Below the pieces are notes generated by a model. That model worked only from the letters and a program-made list of their open reading frames with translations, ran no database searches and was not told the origin of the DNA. Source: an uncultured Clostridia bacterium (GTDB lineage Bacteria; Bacillota; Clostridia; UMGS1810). From it: 64,000 nucleotides of DNA. A program made the position numbers and the translations under genes. Location of the stretch: assembly GCA_934500705.1 (NCBI GenBank), contig CAKSTI010000013.1:1-64000 (forward strand). Direction: 5' to 3'. Position 1 is the first letter of the stretch, and every line of letters starts with the position of its first letter. Below, piece after piece: positions 24,994-32,693 of this stretch.

Positions 24994-26013
24994 TTAGTTG
25001 TTGTATTTTTCCGTTACCTTTTTAACGCTTTCTTTAATTCTATTTCTTATATCCAACGGTTCAATTACTTCTATATGTAGGCCATATTGCATAGCCCAGC
25101 AGAAAAATGCTTCCTTGTTTACAGAAACTGAAATTAAACTCTCATCATTATTTATTGATTTAATATCTACATCAATTCCATACCAATCTATAATCTGGTC
25201 AATAATGTAATTCTTGGCCTTGAACTTTGCACGAATACTATCTCCCGCAAACATATAAATGTGTTCGGCCATATGTTTCGGGAGATTAATCTCTCCTTCA
25301 CTTATATTATTTATTGGTTTTGCATCATCAATCAACATTTCAATTTTTGTAATTCTATCTATACGGTAATTTGAAAGATTATTATATTTATCGTAATTGC
25401 AAATCAAGTAATACCTTCCGTTGGTTGCAACCATCTGATAAGGGTTGACAATATACTTTTCTTCCCTTTTGGGGTGAAGTTTTTTATCAACGCCATAAGA
25501 GTTATAAATAAATGCCACTTTTTTGTTTTTTGAAATTGCCTCACTTAAAATATCAACAGTATAAAATAATTCCTTATTTTGCGGTTGGTTTTCCGGCAAA
25601 TTGCATATATGTTTTACCTTTTTATCAAAATAAATATTTGAAAGTCCTTTTAATTTCGTGATTAATTTTTTACATTGATAATATGGAATTTGTTTTGAAA
25701 AAAGGATACTATCTATTAGAAGTCTTAATTCAGAATCATCAAATTCACGTATCATATACCAGTCAGTGCATATAAAACTTTCTTCACCATTTTTATCCCT
25801 TTTGGGGATTTCGGTACATTCTATTCCGCAATCTAAATCCAAAAGATTCATAAGGTTTCTTTTTACGGTTTTTCTGTCTATATCCATATAGTATTCTTTT
25901 TTTAATTTTTCCATAATATCAGCCTGTGTCAGACGGTGATCCATATCGGAATACTTTTTTAAAATGTCCAGTATATTTATGCCTATCATTTTTTTAGGCG
26001 GTATTGTATACAT
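24994..26013 (-). CDS. WYL-domain transcriptional regulator
   Basis: 339 aa. An N-terminal winged helix-turn-helix (residues 10-60, ADIMEKLKKEYYMDIDRKTVKRNL) is followed by the WYL ligand-binding domain near 150-225 (YIVNPYQMVATNGRYYLICNYDK, NYRIDRI). Such proteins sense ligands, including nucleic acid in some members, and often control phage-defence genes. It starts 12 bases after the nuclease gene, so it probably regulates that gene from the same transcript. Confidence 0.85.
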   Translation of the reverse strand: MYTIPPKKMIGINILDILKKYSDMDHRLTQADIMEKLKKEYYMDIDRKTVKRNLMNLLDLDCGIECTEIPKRDKNGEESFICTDWYMIREFDDSELRLLIDSILFSKQIPYYQCKKLITKLKGLSNIYFDKKVKHICNLPENQPQNKELFYTVDILSEAISKNKKVAFIYNSYGVDKKLHPKREEKYIVNPYQMVATNGRYYLICNYDKYNNLSNYRIDRITKIEMLIDDAKPINNISEGEINLPKHMAEHIYMFAGDSIRAKFKAKNYIIDQIIDWYGIDVDIKSINNDESLISVSVNKEAFFCWAMQYGLHIEVIEPLDIRNRIKESVKKVTEKYNN

Positions 26014-26025
26014 ATATAACTCTCC

Positions 26026-27735
26026 TCAATCGCTTAATCCAAGAAAATCACATAATAATTTCTCTTGCTGCATTTGTCTTTCTCGTACTTGCTCTATTTC
26101 CCACACTCCGTTATTCTTTTCAATTTGCTCCGCGACATTGGCAACTGAAATAAGCGAGCTGTTTTTATATTGTTCAACTTTGCTCTTTACGTCTTGAGCT
26201 TTGATGCTCCTGTTAATGCTCCTGTCTAAAATAACAAGGTTACCAATGCCGTTAAATTCGTGGTAATACTCAGAAAATTCCTTGCTAAATGTATCATGCG
26301 CACAAATATGCTCCATATCATACTGAAAATTCTTCCAATCAAATAATTTAGAACGAATTTCGCATACCGTTGTTTTCGCGTTGCATTCTTCAAGCAGTGC
26401 CGAAAGAGTGCATACTATATAGGCTCTTTTGCTGTTGTCATATAAATCATTCTTTATCCGATCAATAAACTTGTTTTTGCTCCAACCCGGATATCCTTTT
26501 TTCCATTCGTATGGCACTTCGCAAATTACACCTTTTATCTCATCTTCTACGGTTTCATTTCTGCCGATTGCCGGTAATATTGTATTACACATAAAAGTTT
26601 GTACCGGATTGATTGCTTTATCAAAGTTTACGGAGCATACAATCAAATGCTTAGCAACAGTCATTGCAGTGTCAAGCGCTTTTTCGTACTTCTTTCCGTT
26701 AAAGTATGCCGCCACATAAGGAAGCGTCCAATACCTTCCGTATCTTGTCATCCAGATAACATCTGCCGAAAACGAACTCAACGATTCTATATATTTTTTC
26801 TTTTCAGATAGCTCAAGATATATATTAACAATTTTTTCAAATTCCTCAAACTTTAAAATTTCAGCTTGCGGCTCCGGTTCATCCTTTACTAAAATCTCAT
26901 CAAAAAAAGCTTCATTACTTTGAGACAGCGTACTCCATCCCAAATTATATTTTGCAACAATGCAGTGCTTATAAATATCAAGAATATCGCGCATATTTAT
27001 ATCAGCTTTATTAACTTTTTCATAAATCTCACAAATCAAATTCATCCAATCATTTGTATCGAGATAAGTATTCCTTAAATATTCATAATACTGCAATTTA
27101 AACAGGTCTGAACAGTTCAAATCCAATCCTGTTGTATTTATTGTATTAAAAATCCCAACAACCTGCGGAAGCGGAATATCCTTTGTAATCAACTCAACAA
27201 AATAAATATTCTCAAAAATTGATTTTATAATTTTCTCTGCGTCGTAGTCACGCTCCAATTCTTCAAGCGAGTTTTTTAAAATTTTTGTATTATCAAAATA
27301 GCGATTATTTAGTATATTTTTACTGTCAATTTCCTCATATTTTATATTAAGAGCTTCTTTCAATTTGTCATCATTTGATTTAAAGTTCTTGATATTCAAA
27401 CTCATATTATTAGGAGAGAGTATTTTTTTGCCCGTATGTTTTTCGAGTAAGCTGCAAAAAATCAGAAATGTAGTCATTCTTTGTTGTCCGTCTATAATGT
27501 GCAAATCCGACGGATTTTCACTTTCACACGCAAACTGAACAGTACCCATAAAGACATTTTCCCCTTCTGCGGCACGTCTTACGCTTGCGATAAAACCTTC
27601 TATCTGAGTTTCTCCCCAAGAGTATTCTCTTTGATACTCCGGCACTATGTAATCCTTTTCTTCGGCAAAAATATAATTATTTTCCTCGATATTTTTTACC
27701 AATCCTACAATTTTTGTTTCCATTGGGAAATTCAT
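26026..27735 (-). CDS. GmrSD-like DUF262/DUF1524 protein, probable type IV restriction nuclease
   Basis: 569 aa, single chain. The DUF262 domain has VPEYQREYSW (31-40) and IDGQQRMTT (81-89), the ParB-like nucleotide-binding and hydrolysis motifs of GmrS. The C-terminal DUF1524 part has the HNH-type nuclease pattern DMEHICA (D473, H476) and GNLVILDRSINRSI (N499 and N508 region). GmrSD enzymes cut glucosylated or otherwise modified phage DNA; others in the family sense DNA phosphorothioation. The target here is unknown. The start is ATG at 27735 after GAGGTG. A TATAAT box lies at 27756-27761. No adjacent modification genes are seen. Confidence 0.8.
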   Translation of the reverse strand: MNFPMETKIVGLVKNIEENNYIFAEEKDYIVPEYQREYSWGETQIEGFIASVRRAAEGENVFMGTVQFACESENPSDLHIIDGQQRMTTFLIFCSLLEKHTGKKILSPNNMSLNIKNFKSNDDKLKEALNIKYEEIDSKNILNNRYFDNTKILKNSLEELERDYDAEKIIKSIFENIYFVELITKDIPLPQVVGIFNTINTTGLDLNCSDLFKLQYYEYLRNTYLDTNDWMNLICEIYEKVNKADINMRDILDIYKHCIVAKYNLGWSTLSQSNEAFFDEILVKDEPEPQAEILKFEEFEKIVNIYLELSEKKKYIESLSSFSADVIWMTRYGRYWTLPYVAAYFNGKKYEKALDTAMTVAKHLIVCSVNFDKAINPVQTFMCNTILPAIGRNETVEDEIKGVICEVPYEWKKGYPGWSKNKFIDRIKNDLYDNSKRAYIVCTLSALLEECNAKTTVCEIRSKLFDWKNFQYDMEHICAHDTFSKEFSEYYHEFNGIGNLVILDRSINRSIKAQDVKSKVEQYKNSSLISVANVAEQIEKNNGVWEIEQVRERQMQQEKLLCDFLGLSD

Positions 27736-27755
27736 AAATATCACCTCATAGATTT

Positions 27756-27761
27756 ATTATA
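27756..27761 (-). promoter_or_regulatory. Candidate -10 box for the GmrSD-like unit
   Basis: TATAAT lies 21 bases before the nuclease start codon on the minus strand. No good -35 box is found at normal spacing. An inverted repeat TTCCAAA/TTTGGAA (27816-27834) lies upstream and could bind a regulator. Confidence 0.4.
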
Positions 27762-27847
27762 CAATGCCTTATGTGAAAATTTTGGTGCATCGCATACCCA
27801 AACAATTTGAAACAATTCCAAAATATTTTTGGAAAATCTTTAAATTC

Positions 27848-27877
27848 GGGACTGTTACGCATTTGCGAAACAGTCCC
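27848..27877 (-). terminator. Terminator of the T-box ABC transporter operon
   Basis: GGGACTGTT-CGC with GCG-AACAGTCCC forms a 12-bp stem with two single mismatches, 10 bases after the ATPase stop codon. The T run is better on the plus strand (GTTTTT) than on the minus strand (GAATTTAAAGATTTT), so it may work in both directions. Confidence 0.65.
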
Positions 27878-27887
27878 GTTTTTAAAA

Positions 27888-28661
27888 TTAATTTCCGTTT
27901 TCAATACTTATCTCATAAAACTTGCCGAGAAGGTCATCGACGTTTGCGTTTTTCTTTTCCTCGCCGCCTATGTCCTCAATACATTTGCCCTCGTGCATCA
28001 TAATGAGTCTTGAACCGTAGTTGACGGCAAAGCGCAGATTATGAGTGACCATTACGGTGGTTATCTTTTTGTCGCAGACAAATCTGTCGGTGAGCTGCAT
28101 AACCGTATCGGAGGATTTGGGGTCGAGAGCCGCCGTGTGCTCATCCAAAATCAAAAGCCTGATGTCCGCCATATTGGCAATAACCAGTGCCATCGCCTGC
28201 CTTTGACCGCCGCTCAGACTGCCGACTTTGGTATTTAATCGGTTTTCAAGTCCGAGGCCGCAGCTTTCCAAAAGTGTGCGGTAACGGTCAAGCTGTTTTT
28301 TATTTATTGCGCCGGTCAGACCGTAAAATTTATTTTTGTTGTCGGCAAGGGCAAGGTTTTCAAGTATTGTGAGGTTTGCGCACGTTCCCATTTTCGGGTC
28401 TTGAAAAACTCTGCCGATAAACGACGCTCTCTTATGTTCGGGCAATCTGATTATGCTCTTGCCGTCGAGCAGAATATCTCCGCCGTCCGGGGTAAGACTT
28501 CCGCAGATTAAATTTAAAAGCGTACTCTTTCCGCTGCCGTTTGAGCCGATGACGGACACAAACTCGCCTTCCTCCACGCTTAGCGAAAAGTTATCGAAAA
28601 GGGTTGTTTCGTCAACCGTGCCCACGTTGAATTTTTTTGTTATGTTTTTAATATCTAACAT
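27888..28661 (-). CDS. ABC transporter ATP-binding protein, probable tryptophan importer
   Basis: 257 aa. Walker A GSNGSGKST, Q-loop near VFQDPKMGT, signature LSGGQRQAMALV, Walker B LLILDEHTAALD (histidine where E-P is usual) and the switch histidine in VMVTHNLRFA. It energises the permease and binding protein encoded just upstream. Its start overlaps the permease gene by seven bases. Gene order and the Trp T-box fit the trpXYZ-type importers of Bacillota. Confidence 0.88.
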   Translation of the reverse strand: MLDIKNITKKFNVGTVDETTLFDNFSLSVEEGEFVSVIGSNGSGKSTLLNLICGSLTPDGGDILLDGKSIIRLPEHKRASFIGRVFQDPKMGTCANLTILENLALADNKNKFYGLTGAINKKQLDRYRTLLESCGLGLENRLNTKVGSLSGGQRQAMALVIANMADIRLLILDEHTAALDPKSSDTVMQLTDRFVCDKKITTVMVTHNLRFAVNYGSRLIMMHEGKCIEDIGGEEKKNANVDDLLGKFYEISIENGN

Positions 28662-29575
28662 TTTGCACCGCCCTTTTTAGGCTTTATGGAAATTCTGCTT
28701 GCAACTATTGCCGCCGTGAATATTACAGCCATAAGAAGTTTCAGATAATTTGTTGGGAGTCCCAGAGCAAGTGCACAGGACAGGCACGCCTTGTATGCGA
28801 TGCTGCCGAGGATTACCATAGTTGTTGCCCGCATAAACGAGCACTTTTTAAACAAACTCAGTCCTATTATAACAGAGGCAAGTCCCAAAACCACCATACC
28901 CACGCCCATCTGCGTGTCGGCAGAACCTTTTGCCTGCGCTATAATCGAGCCGGAAACCGCAGCAAGACCGTTGCCGAGGCACAGACCGAGCACCTTGCTC
29001 CTGCCGGGGTCGTTTGCAAGCAATGTGACATACTGCGAATTGTCCCCCGCCGCCCTCAAAAGCAAGCCGGACTTGGTTCTGAGGTACAGGTCAAGGAGTA
29101 TTTTAACCACAAGTGCAAGCAAAAGCGAAACGGCAAGCACACGGAGTGAAAATCCGTTTACGTTCTCCGGGATAAGCGTTGCCGGAAAGGTGTTAAAAAT
29201 CGTCGGGTCCCTGAAAAACGACGCTATTGACATTCCGCCCGTTCCCGTTTCCACAACGACAAGGTTTACCGTTAAAAGCGAAGTATACACCAGTATGCCG
29301 CAGAGCAAATCTCTGATTTTAAACTTTATGTGCAATACTCCCGTAACAGCTCCTGCCGCCGCACCGAGCGCAAACGATATGAGTATGCACAGCCACGGAT
29401 TGACGCCGTGCATTATGAGCACGCCTGTTACAACCGCACCGAGCGGCATCGTACCGTCTACCGAAAGGTCGGGAAAATCCAATATTGAATAGGTTATGTA
29501 TACGCCCATTGCAAGAATGGCGTACATAAATCCTTCTTCAAGTGTTACCTTAAAAACATTTAACAAAACATTCAT
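28655..29575 (-). CDS. ABC transporter permease, probable tryptophan importer
   Basis: 306 aa with about nine hydrophobic segments, of the branched-chain/ribose permease fold (BPD_transp_2). Segments include YSILDFPDLSVDGTMPLGAV and the coupling region GDNSQYVTLLANDPGRSKVLGLCLGNGLAA. It lies eight bases after the binding-protein gene and overlaps the ATPase gene. Confidence 0.88.
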   Translation of the reverse strand: MNVLLNVFKVTLEEGFMYAILAMGVYITYSILDFPDLSVDGTMPLGAVVTGVLIMHGVNPWLCILISFALGAAAGAVTGVLHIKFKIRDLLCGILVYTSLLTVNLVVVETGTGGMSIASFFRDPTIFNTFPATLIPENVNGFSLRVLAVSLLLALVVKILLDLYLRTKSGLLLRAAGDNSQYVTLLANDPGRSKVLGLCLGNGLAAVSGSIIAQAKGSADTQMGVGMVVLGLASVIIGLSLFKKCSFMRATTMVILGSIAYKACLSCALALGLPTNYLKLLMAVIFTAAIVASRISIKPKKGGAKC

Positions 29576-29583
29576 TTAAACTT

Positions 29584-30570
29584 CTACTCCTGTTTGGTGG
29601 TTACCATCTGTGCGCCCGTGTATTTGTCGGGTATTGTGATGTTGAGTTTTTTTGCAGCGTCGCTGTTTATAACCGGCTGTGTTTCCTCGATTGTTGCAAC
29701 GGCGATGTCGCCTGCATTTTTGCCGTTTAAAACTTCTGCGGCGATTTCGCCCGTCTTTTTGCCGAGGGAAACATAGTCTATGCTCTCGGAAGCAAGGCAG
29801 CCCTTGATTACCTGCTCAACCTCGGAACCGTACACCGGAATACCTGCTGCGTCTGCCTGTTGGAGAACGGTTGTGAGATTATTTACAACGTTGTTGTCGG
29901 TAAAGTTATTAATAAGGTCAACCTTGGGTGCAAGCGATGATGCCGCCTGGGGTACATCTGACGCACCCTGAACGCCCTGAGCCACAACTTCCATACCGTA
30001 GTCTGCGGCAAGCTCTTTTAACATATTGAGGTGAGAAACGGAGTTTGCCTCACTGGTGGTGTAGAGAACGCCGATTTTCTTGGCGTCGGGTTGAAGTGCC
30101 TGTATCATTTCTATTTGAGCTTTGAGGTTCAGCACGTCGCTTGTGCCGGTGCAGTTGGAACCGGGTTTTTCGAGCGAGTCAACCAGCTTTGCGGCAACGG
30201 GGTCGGAAACGGCGCAAAATACTACCGGAACTTTGCCTGCCGATGCGGAATATGCGGAAACTGCCGCCGGAGTTGCAATCGGTATAATTATGTCATAGCC
30301 CTTTGCAACCATATTCTTTGCTATGGAGTCGCAGGTTGCGCTGTCGAAGTTACCGTTTTGGCGGTCAATCTCCGCTTTGTCGCCGAATGCGTCTTTTATT
30401 GCCTCCTCAACGCCCTTATAGCAGTTATCGAGTGAGGAGTGGGAACCGAACTGGATTACGCCGACTTTAAGTTTGCCGCTGTCGGACTTCTCTGTCTGTT
30501 TGCCTGTACAGCCGGCAAAGGTGCAAGCGATTACGAACATTGATACTAAGATTGCGATGATTTTTTTCAT
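29584..30570 (-). CDS. ABC transporter substrate-binding lipoprotein, probable tryptophan importer
   Basis: 328 aa. Signal peptide with lipobox TFAGC (Cys21), so a lipid-anchored protein outside the membrane. The mature part has the type I periplasmic fold of the PF04392 family (LKVGVIQFGSHSSLDNCYKG, IIPIATPAAVSAYSAS, KIGVLYTTSEANS). This family supplies substrate to trpXYZ-type importers. The transcript starts with a tryptophan T-box. The start is ATG at 30570 after AGAGAGG. Substrate is inferred from the T-box, not from binding residues. Confidence 0.88.
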   Translation of the reverse strand: MKKIIAILVSMFVIACTFAGCTGKQTEKSDSGKLKVGVIQFGSHSSLDNCYKGVEEAIKDAFGDKAEIDRQNGNFDSATCDSIAKNMVAKGYDIIIPIATPAAVSAYSASAGKVPVVFCAVSDPVAAKLVDSLEKPGSNCTGTSDVLNLKAQIEMIQALQPDAKKIGVLYTTSEANSVSHLNMLKELAADYGMEVVAQGVQGASDVPQAASSLAPKVDLINNFTDNNVVNNLTTVLQQADAAGIPVYGSEVEQVIKGCLASESIDYVSLGKKTGEIAAEVLNGKNAGDIAVATIEETQPVINSDAAKKLNITIPDKYTGAQMVTTKQE

Positions 30571-30668
30571 TTTTAATTACCTCTCTTTTCAAAATTTTTT
30601 GATGAGTCGGTCGGTAGTGTTATCGGAAATGAATTTGCGCTCCGCAAACCGCCGTGCACTGCGGTAAC

Positions 30669-30930
30669 AAAAAAACACTCCTATCCCATACTATGGGACA
30701 AGAGTGTGATTATCTCCTGCGTTGCCACCCAAATTCATCTGAAAAACAGATGCACTCACCGACATACCAGCATATGTCTGTCACTGTAACGGTTGACCTC
30801 CGTCTTACCTAACCTTTCGGCTCAGCTCGCCCTCACGAGTCCATTCACTATGGTGTACGTTACCGCAATCCCACCGCCTGCGGCTCTCTTTTACGCCTTG
30901 ACCTAAGCTACTACTCTCGCTCATCGGTTT
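30669..30930 (-). ncRNA. T-box leader, tryptophan specifier
   Basis: Stem I starts near 30925 (GATGAGCGAGAGTAG). The specifier loop reads GTGAA-TGG-A with TGG (Trp) at 30841-30843. The T-box sequence GGGTGGCAACGC is at 30719-30730. The terminator ACACTCTTGTCCCATA with its partner (30674-30707) ends in seven T at 30669-30675. Uncharged tRNA-Trp would stabilise the antiterminator and turn on the importer genes. All parts are in normal order. The T-box and its promoter fill most of the gap between 30571 and 30996; no gene is seen there. Confidence 0.93.
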
Positions 30931-30935
30931 AGATT

Positions 30936-30964
30936 ATGATAGCACAATTCGGACGGCGTGTCAA
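30936..30964 (-). promoter_or_regulatory. Sigma-A promoter of the T-box operon
   Basis: Minus strand TTGACA (30959-30964), 17 bases, TATCAT (30936-30941). Transcription would begin a few bases before stem I. Confidence 0.88.
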
Positions 30965-30996
30965 TACCTTTTTTAAAAATTTTTAAAATTATATAT

Positions 30997-31704
30997 TTAC
31001 ACCATTTTTGATATTTCCTTTTTAAGCCGTGATATAATCTTTTTTTCCAGACGTGATATATACGACTGGCTTATGCCGAGAAGGTCGGCAACTTCCTTTT
31101 GCGTTTTGGAGTCCTTGCGGTTTACGCCGAAGCGCAGCTCCATTATGCTGCGTTCACGGGCTGAGAGTTTTGTCATAGCGACGGTGAGGAGCTGTTTATC
31201 CACCTCGGACTCGATGCTCTGGTAAATCATATCGTTGTCGGTGCCCAGAATGTCGGAGAGCAAAAGCTCGTTGCCGTCCCAGTCGACGTTTAGCGGTTCG
31301 TCTATGGAAATTTCCGTTTTTCGGTTGCTGTTTTTGCGCAGATACATAAGTATCTCGTTTTCGATACAGCGTGAGGCATAGGTTGCCAGCTTGATTTTTT
31401 TGTCGGGGTTAAAGGTGTTTATAGCCTTGATTAGCCCGATAGTGCCTATGCTTATTAAATCCTCCACGTTAATGCCCGTGTTTTCAAACTTTTTGGCAAT
31501 GTAGACCACAAGGCGCAGATTTCGCTCAATCAGCTCCCCCCTCACCTCTTTGGGATTGGTGCGGAAAACCTCGATGAGCCTCTCCTCCTCATCTTTGGAA
31601 AGCGGCGGCGGCAAGGTCTGCGAACTGCCTATGTAGTGAATGTCACCGTCATTTAAAATTCTTTGTATTATAAGCCTTATCTTCTGCGCAAATTTCATAA
31701 TCAT
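30997..31704 (-). CDS. sigE: RNA polymerase sporulation sigma factor SigE
   Basis: 235 aa, the mother-cell sigma factor of early sporulation. The N-terminal segment before about residue 30 is the pro-sequence removed by SpoIIGA. Region 2 (LRLVVYIAKKFENTG, DLISIGTIGLIKAINTFNPDKKIKLATYASRCIENEILMYLRK) and region 4 (MTKLSARERSIMELRFG, QKEVADLLGISQSYISRLEKK) are complete. Its ATG overlaps the spoIIGA stop (ATGA), with AGGGGGG upstream. A target promoter is visible in this window before spoIVA. The usual neighbour sigG is not downstream. Confidence 0.96.
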   Translation of the reverse strand: MIMKFAQKIRLIIQRILNDGDIHYIGSSQTLPPPLSKDEEERLIEVFRTNPKEVRGELIERNLRLVVYIAKKFENTGINVEDLISIGTIGLIKAINTFNPDKKIKLATYASRCIENEILMYLRKNSNRKTEISIDEPLNVDWDGNELLLSDILGTDNDMIYQSIESEVDKQLLTVAMTKLSARERSIMELRFGVNRKDSKTQKEVADLLGISQSYISRLEKKIISRLKKEISKMV

Positions 31705-32570
31705 TTATAATCCCCCCTGATTAATGCCTCCGGACTGAGCAGTGCGTCATAGTCACGGCTTGCAGACAGAGCGTCTTTGCATATTGCGGTGATGATGTCC
31801 GTGTGCTCGCTGTTTTCTATAATCACCCTGTCGGGCACAAAAGCGGTTAAAATGCCGTTTTTTCTGCCGACGGACGAGAAAGGCACAAGCCTAAAACCCG
31901 CAGGCAGATGCGAAACGTCACCGGCGTCCGCAAGATTTGCAATGTCAAAGTCAAAGAGCGGCGCAACGCTTGACGCCTCGGCAATCATTACGCTTTTTCC
32001 GCTGAGCGGGTCTTTGAGCAGATTGCCCGTATCGATGAGGGCGTTAAGCTCCACACTCTTTGTGCCGACAACAAGCGTAACGGGTGCAAAGGAGCGCACG
32101 CCGCTCTTTTTTAAAAACCGCTGCACAAGCGTTATTGCCGCATAGGAAAGCGCACAGGAAACGAGCAGAAATTTAAGCGGAATGTTAAAGTAGAACACGC
32201 CGTTGCTGATAACTCCCCCCAGCTTTATGCCTATGTCGGTAAAATACAAAAGAGCAAGCGTCACAAGACCGAAAACCGCCGTGGTGGCATAAAACACTGC
32301 CGCCTGTTTAACGCATTGACGCACACTTTTCGGAGCAAATGCCGCCGTGCAGATTGCCGCCGCAACTGCCGCCCTTGCGCCCAGCGTATACAGAAAGCCG
32401 AGCTTGGGAAAGAAAATCACACAGGCGTACACCGCACCGAGTGCCGCACCCAAAAGTATGCGTGCCGGAGAGTATTTAATTTTCATAAGTGCCGCCGACG
32501 CCATAAGAATGACGGTATTTATCATAAAATTTACAAAAAACAGTATGTCTATGTATACGCTGTAAGTCAT
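31701..32570 (-). CDS. spoIIGA: Sigma-E processing peptidase SpoIIGA
   Basis: 289 aa. Five or so N-terminal membrane helices (1-150) are followed by an aspartic protease domain with the active-site motif LIDTGNLLKDPLSG near 185-198. SpoIIGA cleaves pro-SigE after a signal from the forespore. The ATG at 32570 follows GGAGGGCGG. It is coupled to sigE by a four-base overlap. Confidence 0.94.
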   Translation of the reverse strand: MTYSVYIDILFFVNFMINTVILMASAALMKIKYSPARILLGAALGAVYACVIFFPKLGFLYTLGARAAVAAAICTAAFAPKSVRQCVKQAAVFYATTAVFGLVTLALLYFTDIGIKLGGVISNGVFYFNIPLKFLLVSCALSYAAITLVQRFLKKSGVRSFAPVTLVVGTKSVELNALIDTGNLLKDPLSGKSVMIAEASSVAPLFDFDIANLADAGDVSHLPAGFRLVPFSSVGRKNGILTAFVPDRVIIENSEHTDIITAICKDALSASRDYDALLSPEALIRGDYK

Positions 32571-32592
32571 TGCCCGCCCTCCAACTGTATTT

Positions 32593-32628
32593 ATTTTACC
32601 ACATTTACCGTGCGGATTTTGTAGAAAA
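32593..32628 (-). promoter_or_regulatory. Candidate Spo0A box and -10 of the spoIIGA-sigE operon
   Basis: TTTTGTAGAAAA (32617-32628, plus strand) differs at one place from the 0A-box pattern TTTTGTCGAAAA. On the minus strand TAAAAT (32593-32598) is a plausible -10, which puts the box close to -36, as in the known Spo0A-activated spoIIG promoter. Confidence 0.55.
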
Positions 32629-32641
32629 CGGGCATACGGAC

Positions 32642-32674
32642 AAAAAAATACGGCAGCCGCAGCTGCCGTATTTT
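32642..32674 (-). terminator. Terminator of the last gene of the carbohydrate locus
   Basis: A perfect 13-bp stem AAAATACGGCAGC/GCTGCCGTATTTT with a four-base loop, followed on the minus strand by seven T. It lies 20 bases after the stop codon at 32694. Confidence 0.92.
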
Positions 32675-32693
32675 AAGGAGATATGATAATGGG

